Positions 23,605 through 34,372 of a stretch of 64,000 bases of DNA are shown here, piece by piece. The notes below the pieces were generated by a model, which made no database searches, was not told the origin of the DNA, and saw only the letters and a program-made list of their open reading frames with translations. Position 1 is the first letter of the stretch. Each line of letters opens with the position of its first letter. Source of the stretch: Crocodylus rhombifer. Taxonomy: Eukaryota; Chordata; Crocodylia; Crocodylidae. The DNA is taken from positions 331,427-395,426 of the forward strand of contig JAVSML010000949.1 of assembly GCA_038503035.1 (NCBI GenBank), in the 5' to 3' direction. The translations under genes and the position numbers were made by a program.

Positions 23605-24085
23605 AGAGTCGGGGGGTGGGGGGCAAAGTCTGGCCAGTGGGCTGGACTGGACCCATGGCAGACTCCATTTCCCAGAATCCCCTGCAGCTGCTGTCACCAG
23701 ACCCAGGCCCACTGCCTGGGAAGCCCAGGCTGTCCGTTCCACACCGATCGCTGGGTTGGGATCTGCACAGACATGATACATGGCTGGGTGGAAGGGATGG
23801 GACTTCCGCTTGGAGTAAAATGGGCAGGCAGGGCTGGGGAGACCCTGGGATCTTGGAGGGGTCGGGGAAGAACCGTGATCCACTGCCCACCTGCCCCAGC
23901 AACGAGCGTGGGTTCATGGGCAGGGATGTGCAGGGAACAGATCGTGGCTCTGCCCCAGCTCTGGCCTCATACTGTCCCCACCACAAGATCCCAGTCCTGG
24001 AGCCCTGCTGAGTGCTGCTCCCTGCTGGTCTCCACGAAGACCCTGGGAGGGGTGAGGCCAAACAAACCTGTGGGCTAGATGCCAA
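23605..24085. mobile_element. GC-rich block, possible non-autonomous hAT-like element
   Basis: The edges show loosely inverted words (AAAGTCTGGCCAGTGGGCTG on the left, AGGCCAAACAAACCTGTGGG on the right) of the type found at hAT ends. The interior is GC-rich and free of A/T runs. Overlapping open frames in all directions (up to 194 residues) reflect low stop density in GC-rich DNA. It may alternatively be a CpG-rich single-copy segment. Confidence 0.3.
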
Positions 24086-26094
24086 CTAGTAGGTCTTCTG
24101 TTGTGAGTGGAAGATGCTTCCTGGGTCATTGAGTTGCATCTTCTGTGTTCACATGCAGCTATTAAAGGATCCTCCACAATTCCCACTTCAAGCCCTCATC
24201 TGCAGCTAGACGGAAGAAGAGCTGGTTGCATAGCTCAATGTTCAGTTAACTTGCTGGCTATCTGCACCATGTAATTAGTTATCAAGCACCATGTGGTATT
24301 GTTCATGGCTCATAAATGGATGAATGCAATGTTTAAGGATGGAGAATAATGAAGAACACATAACAACTGGCATCTAGTGAATGACCAAAAATGCACTTTC
24401 CAGCCCTAGTTTTCAGATGAGTCATGATTCCTGCAAACACATGTGAAATGTTGGAGGGAAACAGCAGTTAATCAAACACTCCCAAAGAACAGAATCATCA
24501 TAGCATAGAATTGTAGGGTCGGTTGGTCAAGGGTCATTTAGTCCAATCCCTTGCACCAATTCAGCACTTCATTTCTGAAGTTAGGGCACATCAAGGTGAA
24601 GTCAACAGGGGATGTAGCTGAACTGGACCTGTGAAATCGGTATGCACATAAACTAGGCAGGGGGTAGTGAAAGAAGCTGTTTTTTGTGATTAACCCACAA
24701 TAATACTCTCTGCCACTATATTCATATTTTTTAAAAGCACCCAAAATGTTTCAAACACCCATATGCTTCCCTCTCTAGTGTTGCTAATTCAAGCAATTCA
24801 CTGTGCTCTCATCTACCCATCCAGCAGATTTGCTGCCAAATAATCTCCATTTGCACCTTACCTGTAAATAAAACTAGTCATCCTAGACTGATTCAAGCAA
24901 TGCCTTTGATCTATTCATTATTACATTTAGCAGTAATACTTTGCATGTACGGAGCACCTGCATTTCAAAGGTATTGAAGAGCTTTGATAACAGCAGGGGA
25001 TTATACCTTGTAAAAGCCCCATGGTATAGTTAAAAGCTATTGCCAATGTTGTCTCAATGAGCTAATGTAAATCAGCCAGTGTACATCAGGGTTACTCCAT
25101 TGACTGTAAAGAATCTGTGCCAGTTTTAAGTCAGCTGATTATTGCCCATCCTCTGAGTTTTTGTGTGTGTATGTGCGTGTGCATTTTATATATTCTATGG
25201 GAAACACCTATGTAATGCCTTTCTGCCTCAGGGGTGGCGGGGTAGCTGAGAATGGAGGAAATGGGAAGGCACCACCCAATGAACATGATTACCTGTCATT
25301 TATGCCTGGCCATGTAGGTATAAAATGTAACTGATATAACACAATAACATTTTCCAGCCATTTGCTTTATTCACTTTTACTCACAAAAGACAAGGTAGAG
25401 GAGAATCATCCTTTTCCTCCTTTGTTAGAAGGAGTGTTGGCTTTTCAAGTAGAAAAATATTATCTGCTGACAATCTTGAGAACAATGAGATGATGATTTT
25501 GCTACATGTTTTTTTCCTTAATGTAAACTCCAAGGGAGCCTAACTGTACCTGAGCTGTCATATTTCTCCACTCAAAAGCATAGCCTCTGTCTTTTTGTAT
25601 TTCAGAATATATGGGATGAAATAATAATAAACTCATCATCAAATCAGGTACCTGTTGGGTTTTGTTTGACATGATCAGATCTGTAAAACAGATCTGCAGC
25701 GGTAGGGAATGTGAATTTGCAATGGCAGTGTTCCTTAAATTCAAGGAAATTAAAAACAAAGCAAAACATGACAATGTCCTGATTCTCATTCATGCTTAAG
25801 GTCCCTTTTCCTTGCTTTGGCAGGATAAAGAGGCCTGAAAACAGAGGTACATGGAAATCACAATGATTGTAACATGTAGCTATTGACTTGGATGCAGCAA
25901 TGCTTATCTTGGCTTAGATGAACCAACAGACCATGGACCTAAGACTGCGGAAGAACTTTTGTACAAATAGCCCTTTGTTATGTGAGTAGAGTCACTGAAG
26001 CAGTGTATCAGTACGGCACTTGGAGTTTTCTAGTTAAGGGTGGGCATCTTTCTAAAAGATAAAACTGTAGCCTTGGGTGGATATATAGATTTGA
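24086..26094. other. Unique non-coding sequence with one CR1 scrap
   Basis: No gene is seen. A short CR1 3' terminus is listed at 24492-24570. About 25075-25140 includes words typical of an old sauropsid SINE (CAGGGTTACTCCATTGACTG). Confidence 0.45.
24492..24570 (-). mobile_element. CR1 3' terminal scrap
   Basis: ATCATCATAGCATAGAATTG, then GGTTGGTCAAGGGTCATTTA and GTCCAATCCCTTGCACCAAT. This is the antisense CR1 tail and terminal block, truncated after about 80 bp. Confidence 0.55.
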
Positions 26095-26305
26095 AAAGTG
26101 GGGTGCAGATGGTGAGGTGCATTTTAGGCTAAATATCAGGAGGCGCTACTTCACGGTCACGGTGGCTAGGATCTGGAACCAACTTCCAAGGGAAGTGGTG
26201 CTGGCTCCTGCCCTGGAGGTCTTTAAGAGGAGGCTGGATGAACACCTTGCTGGGGTTGTTTGACCCCAGTACTCTTTCCTGCCATAGCAGGGGGTTGGAC
26301 TCAAC
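26095..26305 (+). mobile_element. Outer CR1 3' fragment (5' part, interrupted)
   Basis: This is a sense-strand CR1 end: AGGCTAAATATCAGGAGGCG, GGAACCAACTTCCAAGGGAA, GGAGGTCTTTAAGAGGAGGC, CTGGATGAACACCTTGCTGG, up to GGGGGTTGGACTCAACATGG. The remainder of its terminus reappears at 28319-28366, so a second CR1 (26306-28318) is inserted in its 3' end. Confidence 0.8.
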
Positions 26306-28318
26306 ATGGAGGCAAGGCAGCAAGAAGGCACAGCAGCCCCCCTGGCTCTCCAGAGACCTAGCGGACCTACTGTGGCTAAAAAGGAAAGCCTACAAAGGAT
26401 GGAGGATGGGATTCACCTCCAAGGAGGATTACTCCGCGCTGGTCCGGTCCTGCAGGGAGCAAACCAGGAAAGCCAAGGCTGCAACTGAACTCCAACTAGC
26501 TTCAGGCATCAAGGACAACAAAAAGTCCTTTTTCAGATATGTGGGGAGCCGGAGGAAAAGCAAGGGCAATGTTGGACCCCTGCTAAACCAGATGGGGCAA
26601 CTGACAACTGACGCCCAGGAAAAAGCCAACCTATTAAATAGGTACTTTGCATCAGTCTTTCATCAGTCACACGGGATGCCCATGCCTGGTATGGGACAGG
26701 GAGATCCGGGTGATGGGGATCCCCTACCCTCCATCAATGCTGACCTCGTGAAGGAACACCTTGAGAAGCTGGATACCTTCAAGTCAGCTGGCCCTGACAA
26801 CCTGCACCCCAGGGTACTCAAGGAGCTGGCGAGCGTCATAGCCCAGCCTCTGGCACGGATCTTTGAAAACTCCTAGCGCTCTGGTGTAGTGCCCGAAGAC
26901 TGGAAGAAGGCCAATGTGGTGCCGATCTTCAAGAAAGGGAGGAGAGTGGATCTGGTTAACTACAGGCCCATTAGCCTGACTTCTATCCTGGGGAAGATCT
27001 TAGAAAAGTTTATTAAGGAGGCCATCCTTGAGGGACTGGCCCAGGCTAACATCCTAAGGGATAGCTAGCACGGGTTTGTTACGGGTAGGTCTTGTTTGAC
27101 CAATCTCATTTCCTTCTATGACCAGGTGACCTATCACCTGGACAAGGGAAAAGAGATTGATGTCATATATCTTGACTTCAAAAAAGCTTTTGATCTGGTA
27201 TCCCATGATCACCTCTTGGCCAAACTGGCCGGTTGTGGCTTTGGCTCCATCACGATCCGCTGGCTGGGAAATTGGCTTCGTGGTCGGACCCAGAGGGTTG
27301 TGATTGATGGCAGTGACTCGTCGTGGTGCCCTGTGACCAGTGGGGTCCCTCAAGGCTCTGTCCTGGGACCCATCCTGTTCAACATCTTCATTAACGATGT
27401 GGACATTGGAGTCAGGAGTGGACTGGCCAAGTTCGCCGATGACACCAAACTTTGGGGCAAAGCATCCACGCCAGAGGATAGGCGGGTGATCCAGGCTGAC
27501 CTGGACAAGCTCAGCAAATGAGCGGACGAGAACCTCATGGTGTTTAACACCGAAAAATGCAAGGTTCTCCACCTTGGGAGGAAAAACCTGCAGCACCCTT
27601 ATAGGCTCGGCAGTGCTACGTTGGTTAGCACTACAGAAGAAAAAGACTTGGGGGTCATCATTGACCACAAGATGAACATGAGTCTCCAATGCGATGCTGC
27701 GGCTAGTAAAGTGACCAAAATGCTGGCGTGCATCCATAGATGCTTCTCGAGCAAATCCCGGGACGTCATTCTCCCTTTGTACTCGGCCTTAGTGAGGCCG
27801 CAGCTGGAGTACTGCGTCCAGTTTTGGGCTCCACAATTCAAAAAGGAGGTGGAGAAGCTTGAGAGAGTCCAGAGGAGAGCCACGTGCATGATCAGAGATC
27901 AGGAAAACAGATGTTACGATGACAGGCTGAGAGCCATGGGACTCTTTAGCCTGGAAAAGCGCAGGCTCAGGGGTGATCTGATGGCCACCTACAAGTTTAT
28001 CAGGGGTGACCACCAGTATCTGGGGGAACATCTGTTCACCAGAGCCCCACATGGGATGATGAGGTCGAACGGTCACAAACTCCTGCAAGACCATTTCAGG
28101 CTGGACATAAGGAAGAATTTCTTTACTGTCTGAGCCCCCAAGGTCTGGAACAGTCTGCCAGCGGAGGTGGTTCAAGCGCCTACATCGAACACCTTCAAGA
28201 GTAAATTGGATGCTTATCTTGCTGGGATCCTATGACCCCAGCTGACTTCCTGCCCTTTGGGCAGGGGGCTGGACTCGATGATCTCCCGAGGTCCCTTCTA
28301 GCCCTGATGTCTATGAAA
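26306..28318 (+). mobile_element. CR1 LINE, 2.0-kb 5'-truncated copy, best preserved here
   Basis: It begins inside ORF2 downstream of the endonuclease and runs through the reverse transcriptase and C-terminal domain to the 3' UTR and CTATGAAA-type tail. ORF1 and the endonuclease are absent. It lies within an older CR1 end. Target duplications are not evident, as is common for CR1, which often inserts without them. Confidence 0.95.
26307..28235 (+). pseudogene. CR1 ORF2 reverse transcriptase remnant
   Basis: A single reading frame (first codon base at positions divisible by 3) is kept for about 1.9 kb without a net frameshift. It is broken only by stop codons at 26874 (TAG), 27066 (TAG), 27519 (TGA) and 28131 (TGA), before the natural-looking TGA at 28233. 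The first three fit single transitions from TGG, CAG and TGG as judged from the surrounding CR1 text. Visible landmarks are FKSAGPDNLHPRVLKELAS (26778-26834), NYRPISLTS (26961-26987), YLDFKKAFD with the first catalytic Asp (about 27168-27194), GVPQGSVLGPILFN (about 27342-27383), FADD catalytic box (27432-27443), then [31 protein letters not shown] and LDIRKNFFTV in the C-terminal part. The family role is target-primed reverse transcription. This copy lacks the N-terminal endonuclease and cannot act. Few breaks imply a younger insertion than its neighbours. Confidence 0.92.
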
Positions 28319-28366
28319 TCTGCTCAGGTCATTTCCGACCCTATAAACTATGAAACTATGAAACTA
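28319..28366 (+). mobile_element. Outer CR1 3' terminus (3' part)
   Basis: TCTGCTCAGGTCATTTCCGA, CCCTATAAACTATGAAACTA and further TATGAAAC repeats complete the terminal block and tail of the CR1 interrupted at 26305. Confidence 0.75.
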
Positions 28367-29238
28367 TTATCCCATATAATACAACACATATTTTTCTCCA
28401 CTTAAAAGAAACTAGAAGCTCTACTAATAGGCTTGGAACCTAGGTCTATATTATTCAGTTGAAGATGAAAGCAAAAACAAATATAACTTCACTGGAATAA
28501 GTTAAAAAAAATCTGCAGGGCTGTGAAATAGGAGCTTCATTACCAGGAGTGGCTAACAGACAGCAGAACTGCAGAACAAAGAGTAGCTTGATTGGAGGAA
28601 CATCAAGACCATTAAAAAAGAAGAGAGGGTTATTAACACCTTTCCACTGAAGAGCTTATAAGGGATTGGGTAGATTATAATGAGCCATGAAGTCAAGAAA
28701 CTCCTGTAGTATTGCCTGAGTAGAAATGTTACTACCACTGCCAAGCAGTAGATTTTAAATTATGGGTAGAGCAGGAATCAAAGGGGAGGAGGGTACCTAT
28801 GTGCCTGTCCATGCCCCCCTAGATCTGACCCTGGCTGTAGCACAGGCACAATTTATGGGGGCAACGCAGAAATGGTGGATTGAAATTCGATGGTCTGCTC
28901 TCTATAAGAGTTCAACATAAAGATCATAGTGGTCCCTTCTGAACTTCACAATTTAGGAGCCTGTGAAGTCAGAGGGATAATCCATATGTACAGGGATCAT
29001 TTTAAATCCATAAGTTTGCTTTTTACTGTGTGATACTACTGTGCTGAGCTAAATGCTTTTAATGGAAGGTCTGTCTGGTGGTTAGGATGCTGACTTAGCA
29101 TTGTCAGCATTATATTATCCAAAAACCCTCCAAAAAACCTTTTATACTCTCAAAGTGGCAATGCAATGGAATAAACTGACATTGTTAACTGCATTAGAAG
29201 GTAGGGTATGTTTGCACCTTGTAGACTAACCAAAACTA
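28367..29238. other. Unique non-coding sequence
   Basis: AT-rich, with no gene or recognised repeat. Confidence 0.5.
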
Positions 29239-29241
29239 ATT

Positions 29242-29279
29242 TCTCTCTCTCTCTCTATATATATATGTATATATATATG
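29242..29279. repeat. (TC)n(TA)n microsatellite
   Basis: A CT run followed directly by a TA run with one TG interruption. Confidence 0.9.
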
Positions 29280-29455
29280 AGCTTTTATGAGTTCAATCTC
29301 ACCAGAAAAGCTGTGGAATCATCTTCCCTGCAGGTGTTGAAGAGGAGGTTAAATACTCATCAGAGAAGGATGGCTTAAATGTAGCACTGGTACAGGTTAT
29401 TGGATCAGATGATCCTTGAGGTCCCTTCCAACTCTATGGTACTATGATTAAGTGT
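29280..29455 (+). mobile_element. CR1 3' end fragment
   Basis: GCTGTGGAATCATCTTCCCT, GTTGAAGAGGAGGTTAAATA, then GATGATCCTTGAGGTCCCTT and CCAACTCTATGGTACTATGA. A short 5'-truncated CR1 whose left edge abuts the TC/TA microsatellite. Confidence 0.75.
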
Positions 29456-32400
29456 AACTAAATTGAAGTCTAAGTTTTATCATGGGACTTCCTAGGTGTG
29501 CCCAGGCAAACCTATGCCATCACTCTCACAGCTGCAGTTCATGGAGGCATCCAACTAGCTAGATTAGTTCTAGCAACACAACTGTGATAGCCTGGAAATC
29601 AGTGTGGGCTGAAAAAAGTGTAGTTAGCTGATGCTGAAGTTCATGTTATACTGAAGCTACTTGGCTAGCAGAACATGAGTCACAGAAATGACTGACGTGT
29701 AGGATATCCTTAAGTGCTTTGTGCCCTTATGCACTGCCTGTTATATCAGGCTGATAATGCAACACCAGTATAACGTTTGATTTGTCTATCTTGTTAAGTT
29801 AGATCTTTGGGATGGAGACTCTTTCTTAATAATTGCATGTGCAGCTCTTAGATTAAAAGGGCTCGGATGTCACTACAGGTCTTCTTTGTCATAATGGCAG
29901 TTGCTTTGTGCTACCCAAAACATGGCTGCACCTCAGTAATGGGAGAAGCTATTAATTGAAGGAGATAGGCATCCATCTACAAGCAGCCAGCAAGGTTTGC
30001 AAGGTGTTCTGAAGCCATTTGTTGGAAAGCTACTAGATACATTTTAAAATGGGTCAAAAATATCCATCAAAATGTAGTCAACCTAAGTTGGCTGTTTGAC
30101 AAACAGAATTTAATTTTTGAAAAAAAAATCTGTTTTGTTGAAAATAGTTTGCTTTTTGTCAGTTCCATATCCCCCCCCAAAAAAAAGAAAAAAAGAAAAA
30201 GCTCTTTTCTATATTCAGCAATTGGAAATTAGATTTTTTTCTGGGGGGGGCGGGGAAGGGTTGGTTGCCAAAGCATTAGACATGCTCAGTTTTAAAATTA
30301 TTTCTACACAAATGTACAAAGAAAATCAAAATGGCTTTACCTTTTTGGAGGGAAAAAGAATAATTTCTTAATCAGCTCCAATAAACAATACACCAGTCTT
30401 AGTGTATGGCCCAAATTTTGCCTGATGTCCTACTGAGTAGTTTGAACACATAGATTAAGTACAGGCAGTCAGAAAGCCCAAGCCTGAATTGATTCAATCT
30501 TTGCACATTAATTTAAGCAGCATAAATTGAACTGATAAGCAAGTGAACAGACATTCACTTTTGATTCTAGAAATGCAGGCACATACCTGCAGTGGTCTAG
30601 GCCAGATGCTGAGGGGGGCTAAAGCATGCCTCCCTGCTTGGCTGGAGCAGATCACTTTGGCCAAGGCTAGCCTGCCCACCCTGCAAGGTGAGGTTTGTGG
30701 GGGATGTACAAAGCATCCTGGGATGCTGGGGGACTGTGAGTTAACTTGAATCTGGAGGGGATCTGAGACAGAAGTTCAATAACCCAATTTAAGCTAAATC
30801 AGTTTAGCCTGATGCTACATCCATCCAGGTTTATCTTAAACTGGCTTGGGCTATTTTGAATGCAGATTATGTGCACTGAACTTCTCTTGTATTACAGATC
30901 TGAACCTGTTTCTGATCACTTATACCAGTTTATGTGTAATTTCTGTCTTTAGCCTGAGTATTGTGCCTGTGAAAGACATTGCACTTTAGCAGGGGAGCTG
31001 CAAAGAAGTCATTCTTCTGAAGACAGGGCTGAAGACAGCTTATGTTTTGACCTCTCAAATGTGAGGGAGTTGACTATAATCAAGAAGATCCTTGAGGGAG
31101 ATATGATGATTTCTCTTTGGCAACCAGAGCCTGAAATGACAAAGCTGTCTTAGCATGCTTGTGCTGTCCTGGGCTGACCTTCCTAGAGAGTTCCCCGGCC
31201 CTTGAATTCTCCACTGCTCATCCTGTGATGAAAGGCAATGAAGTTTTTTCCACCAAAGCAAATTGCAATTTCCAATATATAATTGTCCTGCTCTTTGTTT
31301 TCCCCACATTAAGCTCCTATTTCTCACTCAGTTTGGGAGGGGAGGGGGAGAACTACAAGTCTGTTTCTCTAAAGGAGGAAAAAAAAGAAAACAAGAAAGG
31401 AGGGAACAAAAATGAGGAACACCATAGGATTTGGTCTTTGAAACTGATAGCAAAATATTTTCAGGCCAGGCGTCCAACCCACCAAGAGAGACATTGGAAA
31501 ATTAAATGCTTTCATCTCAGAGCTTTTAAAAATAAGGCAAAATGAAGAGGGTGCAGAGATCAAACAGTGCAGTCCCTGGGAATCTTTACCTCCTCATGAA
31601 AAGTTGGCCTTATCCGACCAGCTGAGTTGTGTGTATTTGTCACTCATTTGAAAGCAAGTCCAGGTGGAGATGGTGGGTGAGCTATGAACATATTTGTGGT
31701 GTGATGGTGTTTATATTGGCATCTCCCCAGGGGTGTGGCGTGCTTTAGGTTAAGTCAAGACAAATGGGTGCATGAAAGAAGGAATGACCTTTGGTCTGTC
31801 CTTTTGCAAGCAAACCACTTGTTAGCTGTTTCAGCAATAAATGCACTGACATTTTGTGGGTTTATCTTAAATGTCTGTGGAAAGGGTGACTTTGGTCCTA
31901 CATGCACAAGAAATGTCTCTATGAGACTGTAGGAAGCTAGGTGGGTTTTTCACGGTCATCAAGTTGGATAGTTCTTTAAGGCGCTGGCCTGGGGCTCAGT
32001 CAATCTGGATAACAGTAGAGACATCCCATTGGGCGAGATATCGGGAAAATTGAAATAAGGGGACTATAGGGAATATTTTCTCTCACTTATTTATTTTTCT
32101 TTTATACATTTTCCCATATAAAAATAAGGAAATTGAAACTAAGAAATAATCAAAACATATTTCAATCAAAAGTAAATCAATTGTCAATTTATTTTTTTTT
32201 TTTTGCTGTTTTTTGTTTGTTTTTTTGAAAAACAAAGGTCACTAGAAAAACAGCAAAGATGGTGGTCGTGGTCGGGGGGGTATTTTTAATTAAATAAAAT
32301 GTATTATTTCTGTTAAGAATCCATTAAATTTATGTAATTAGGTTGGGGGGCAGATCACCTTTATGATAGCAATTGTGAATAGGGGACAGAGTGACCGGAG

Positions 32401-33017
32401 TACAGGATGGAAGTCATGGAGTCATAAGGAAGCTTTGTAAAGCTATAGAGTGCCCAGAAGGAAAAATGGGAACGAAAAGAAAGGAAGGAAGGAAGAAGTA
32501 ATATAAATCCCCCAAACAAATAATACTTGGACATTGTTCATCGTAATATGTTTCATAGCAAGAAAATAAAATAAAGGAAAACCCCAAATACTATGAAGCT
32601 GAATCCCTGAAAAAAAATCACTTCTTTTTTTTTTCATTTTAAAACTTTTGCAACATTTTAATTAAAATATTTATGATGCTACAGGATTTTTTTTTAAAAA
32701 AACAGCTTCTTTCTTTCACAATGAAAGTGATAAAGAGATGTGCCTGGTTTTTGTAAATCTGTTTCATAAACCTGTTTTATTTAACCAGCTCTTGTTCCAT
32801 CCATTGCAAAAGAAGCTGCATGTAGAGAAAGGTGCTCATTAATCTGGGGAAGAGTGGTATGATGAAGCCCATACTCTACCAAGTTGTAGCCAAAAAATAT
32901 AAACTATGACACTGATATATAATTTATTGTGATCACGCTGATAATTATCTAGGAAGGAAGGAAGAAAAGGTGACTGTAAGCTAAAGGGAACTGGGTATTG
33001 CAAACTTCTAACCTATT
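29456..33017. other. About 3.5 kb of unique non-coding sequence
   Basis: No exon, RNA or confident mobile element is seen. 30050-30260 and 32170-32300 are TTTT/AAAA-rich and may be an ancient repeat. A GGAA run lies at 32478-32496. The 128-residue frame at 31159-31545 (+) is rich in Lys and Ser/Phe runs from A/T tracts and does not look coding. CTAA at 33018-33021 is the left flank duplication of the next element. Confidence 0.5.
32478..32496. repeat. (GGAA)n microsatellite
   Basis: Four to five GGAA units in a purine-rich run. Confidence 0.75.
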
Positions 33018-33176
33018 CTAATGTAGCCCAGGTAACGCAGATATATCCTCCCCTTCTCCAGTTGAGGGGGATTGTTAGCTGGCAGGTGTGATGTAAGGGA
33101 ACTGCAGACTGCTCAGTTTCCCTCTGTCCCTATAGAACCAGGCCAGGACAGCCACGAGACTTTACTATATACACCT

Positions 33177-33182
33177 TTATTT
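33177..33182 (-). promoter_or_regulatory. LTR polyadenylation signal (copy A)
   Basis: AATAAA on the minus strand, about 155 bp before the 3' LTR edge. Confidence 0.55.
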
Positions 33183-34144
33183 ACATTAACTTATCACAAG
33201 GGAAAGGAACATGGATATAAATATATGTACAGTGTGTGTAGATAGATAAAGATATCTAAACAAATAACATAAACAATACCCTCTGGGTAAATGACATAAA
33301 ACCTTATACCAGTGCTCCAGATACAGGTTAGTCACAGGTAAGTATCTGATCTGAAATGGATAAACCCCAAAGATAAACTTAATCCCAAGGGGAAACCCCA
33401 ATGCCCTTGGGCTTTTCCCAAGCCCTACAAGGAAGCTGGTAACTTTGGGGGGGCCTCCCAGTGGCACCTCCACTTTCAGGAGCCCTTAACTAACCGTGGG
33501 GGTGGGGGAGACTCCCCCTCGCTTGTGGGAATCCTCTTTTCCCTGCAACTCATGGCTCACGGGCCTGGAGGGTGGCCCTTGTCCTATGTGCCAGGCTGCT
33601 GTCTCGCCTGCAGTGGGCTCCGGGGGAGTCGCTGTCCCTGGAAGAGGGCCCTGCTATGCAGGCCTTCTGGGGCCTCTGGCTCAGCCCTGTCTGCTGGCTC
33701 AGTAGCCCAAGCACCATTTGGATCCCTGGACTCAACCTTTTGCTATGGGCCAGAGGCCTGGGCTGCCTCACGCAGCACCCGGCTCGGTCCGCTCCCGTGC
33801 AGCACTTCCTGTACCAAGCTCCCAGCCTCATTCTGGGGGTTGAGGACCTGAGCTGCCCAAGGGCTCCAAAGGTCCTACTCCGTTACTGTGTCTCTGGCTG
33901 CATGCCAGAGGTTGCAAACCTGAGCTGCCTCATGCAGCTCCCAGGATCTGGATGCCATGCGCTGTGCTGCACACCGAGAGCCTAGCCACTGGAGCCGTCT
34001 TCTGTTCCCTGCCAATGGACATCTTCAGGGGCACTTCCGGGCTACTGCTTCGGCCTCCTGAGCAGACCTCCTCACCTCTTCTAAGCCCCCATCTTCTCTC
34101 TTCTCTGTCCGGGATGTGCTCCCTTGTGATGGGCATGCAGCTCC

Positions 34145-34151
34145 TTTTATA
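34145..34151 (-). promoter_or_regulatory. LTR TATA box (copy A)
   Basis: TATAAAA on the minus strand, about 220 bp inside the LTR edge. The same position in copy B reads CATAAAA. Confidence 0.6.
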
Positions 34152-34372
34152 CACTCCCGGGCTCTGCCCCTGAAGTCTTCCAGACCCAAGTGTTGCAGTC
34201 TTCAACCAGGTCCGGGGGGTGGGAGGGGGAACTACCCCTCCCCTCAGGAAAGGGGTGTGACTTAACTGCTCTTGCTGCCTCCTGATAGGTGAATGGGCTC
34301 CACCAATCAAAACAGCAAGATTTCAAGCCTGGGACTCAACCCAAGCTCCAAAAGGCAACTCTGCTACACTAG

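Larger units (their letters stand above)
33022..34368 (-). mobile_element. Solo LTR, 1347 bp, endogenous retrovirus-like (copy A)
   Basis: On the minus strand it begins TGTAGCAGAG and ends CTGGGCTACA, giving a 6-bp TGTAGC/GCTACA inverted repeat. Flanks are CTAA (33018-33021) and CTAG (34369-34372), a 4-bp target duplication with one change. Minus-strand signals are an inverted CCAAT-type GATTGGTGG near the start, TATAAAA at 34145-34151 and AATAAA at 33177-33182. A related copy lies at 62607-64000 in the opposite orientation. If the TATA and AATAAA are used, the R region would be unusually long (over 0.9 kb). The GC-rich middle gives overlapping chance open frames (up to 137 residues) on both strands. 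No gag, pol or env sequence is present. A 4-bp duplication fits ERV1-type or Ty3-type integration. Confidence 0.82.

Noticed and set aside
23501..24085. Overlapping frames of 90-194 residues on both strands
   Set aside because: All frames are open at once in a GC-rich block that also overlaps an LTR edge, as expected by composition.
27054..27737. 227-residue minus-strand frame
   Set aside because: It is the antisense shadow of the CR1 reverse transcriptase on the plus strand.
33525..34310. Several frames over 90 residues on both strands
   Set aside because: They lie wholly inside the solo LTR and are antisense or shifted to one another. No retroviral protein motif is present.
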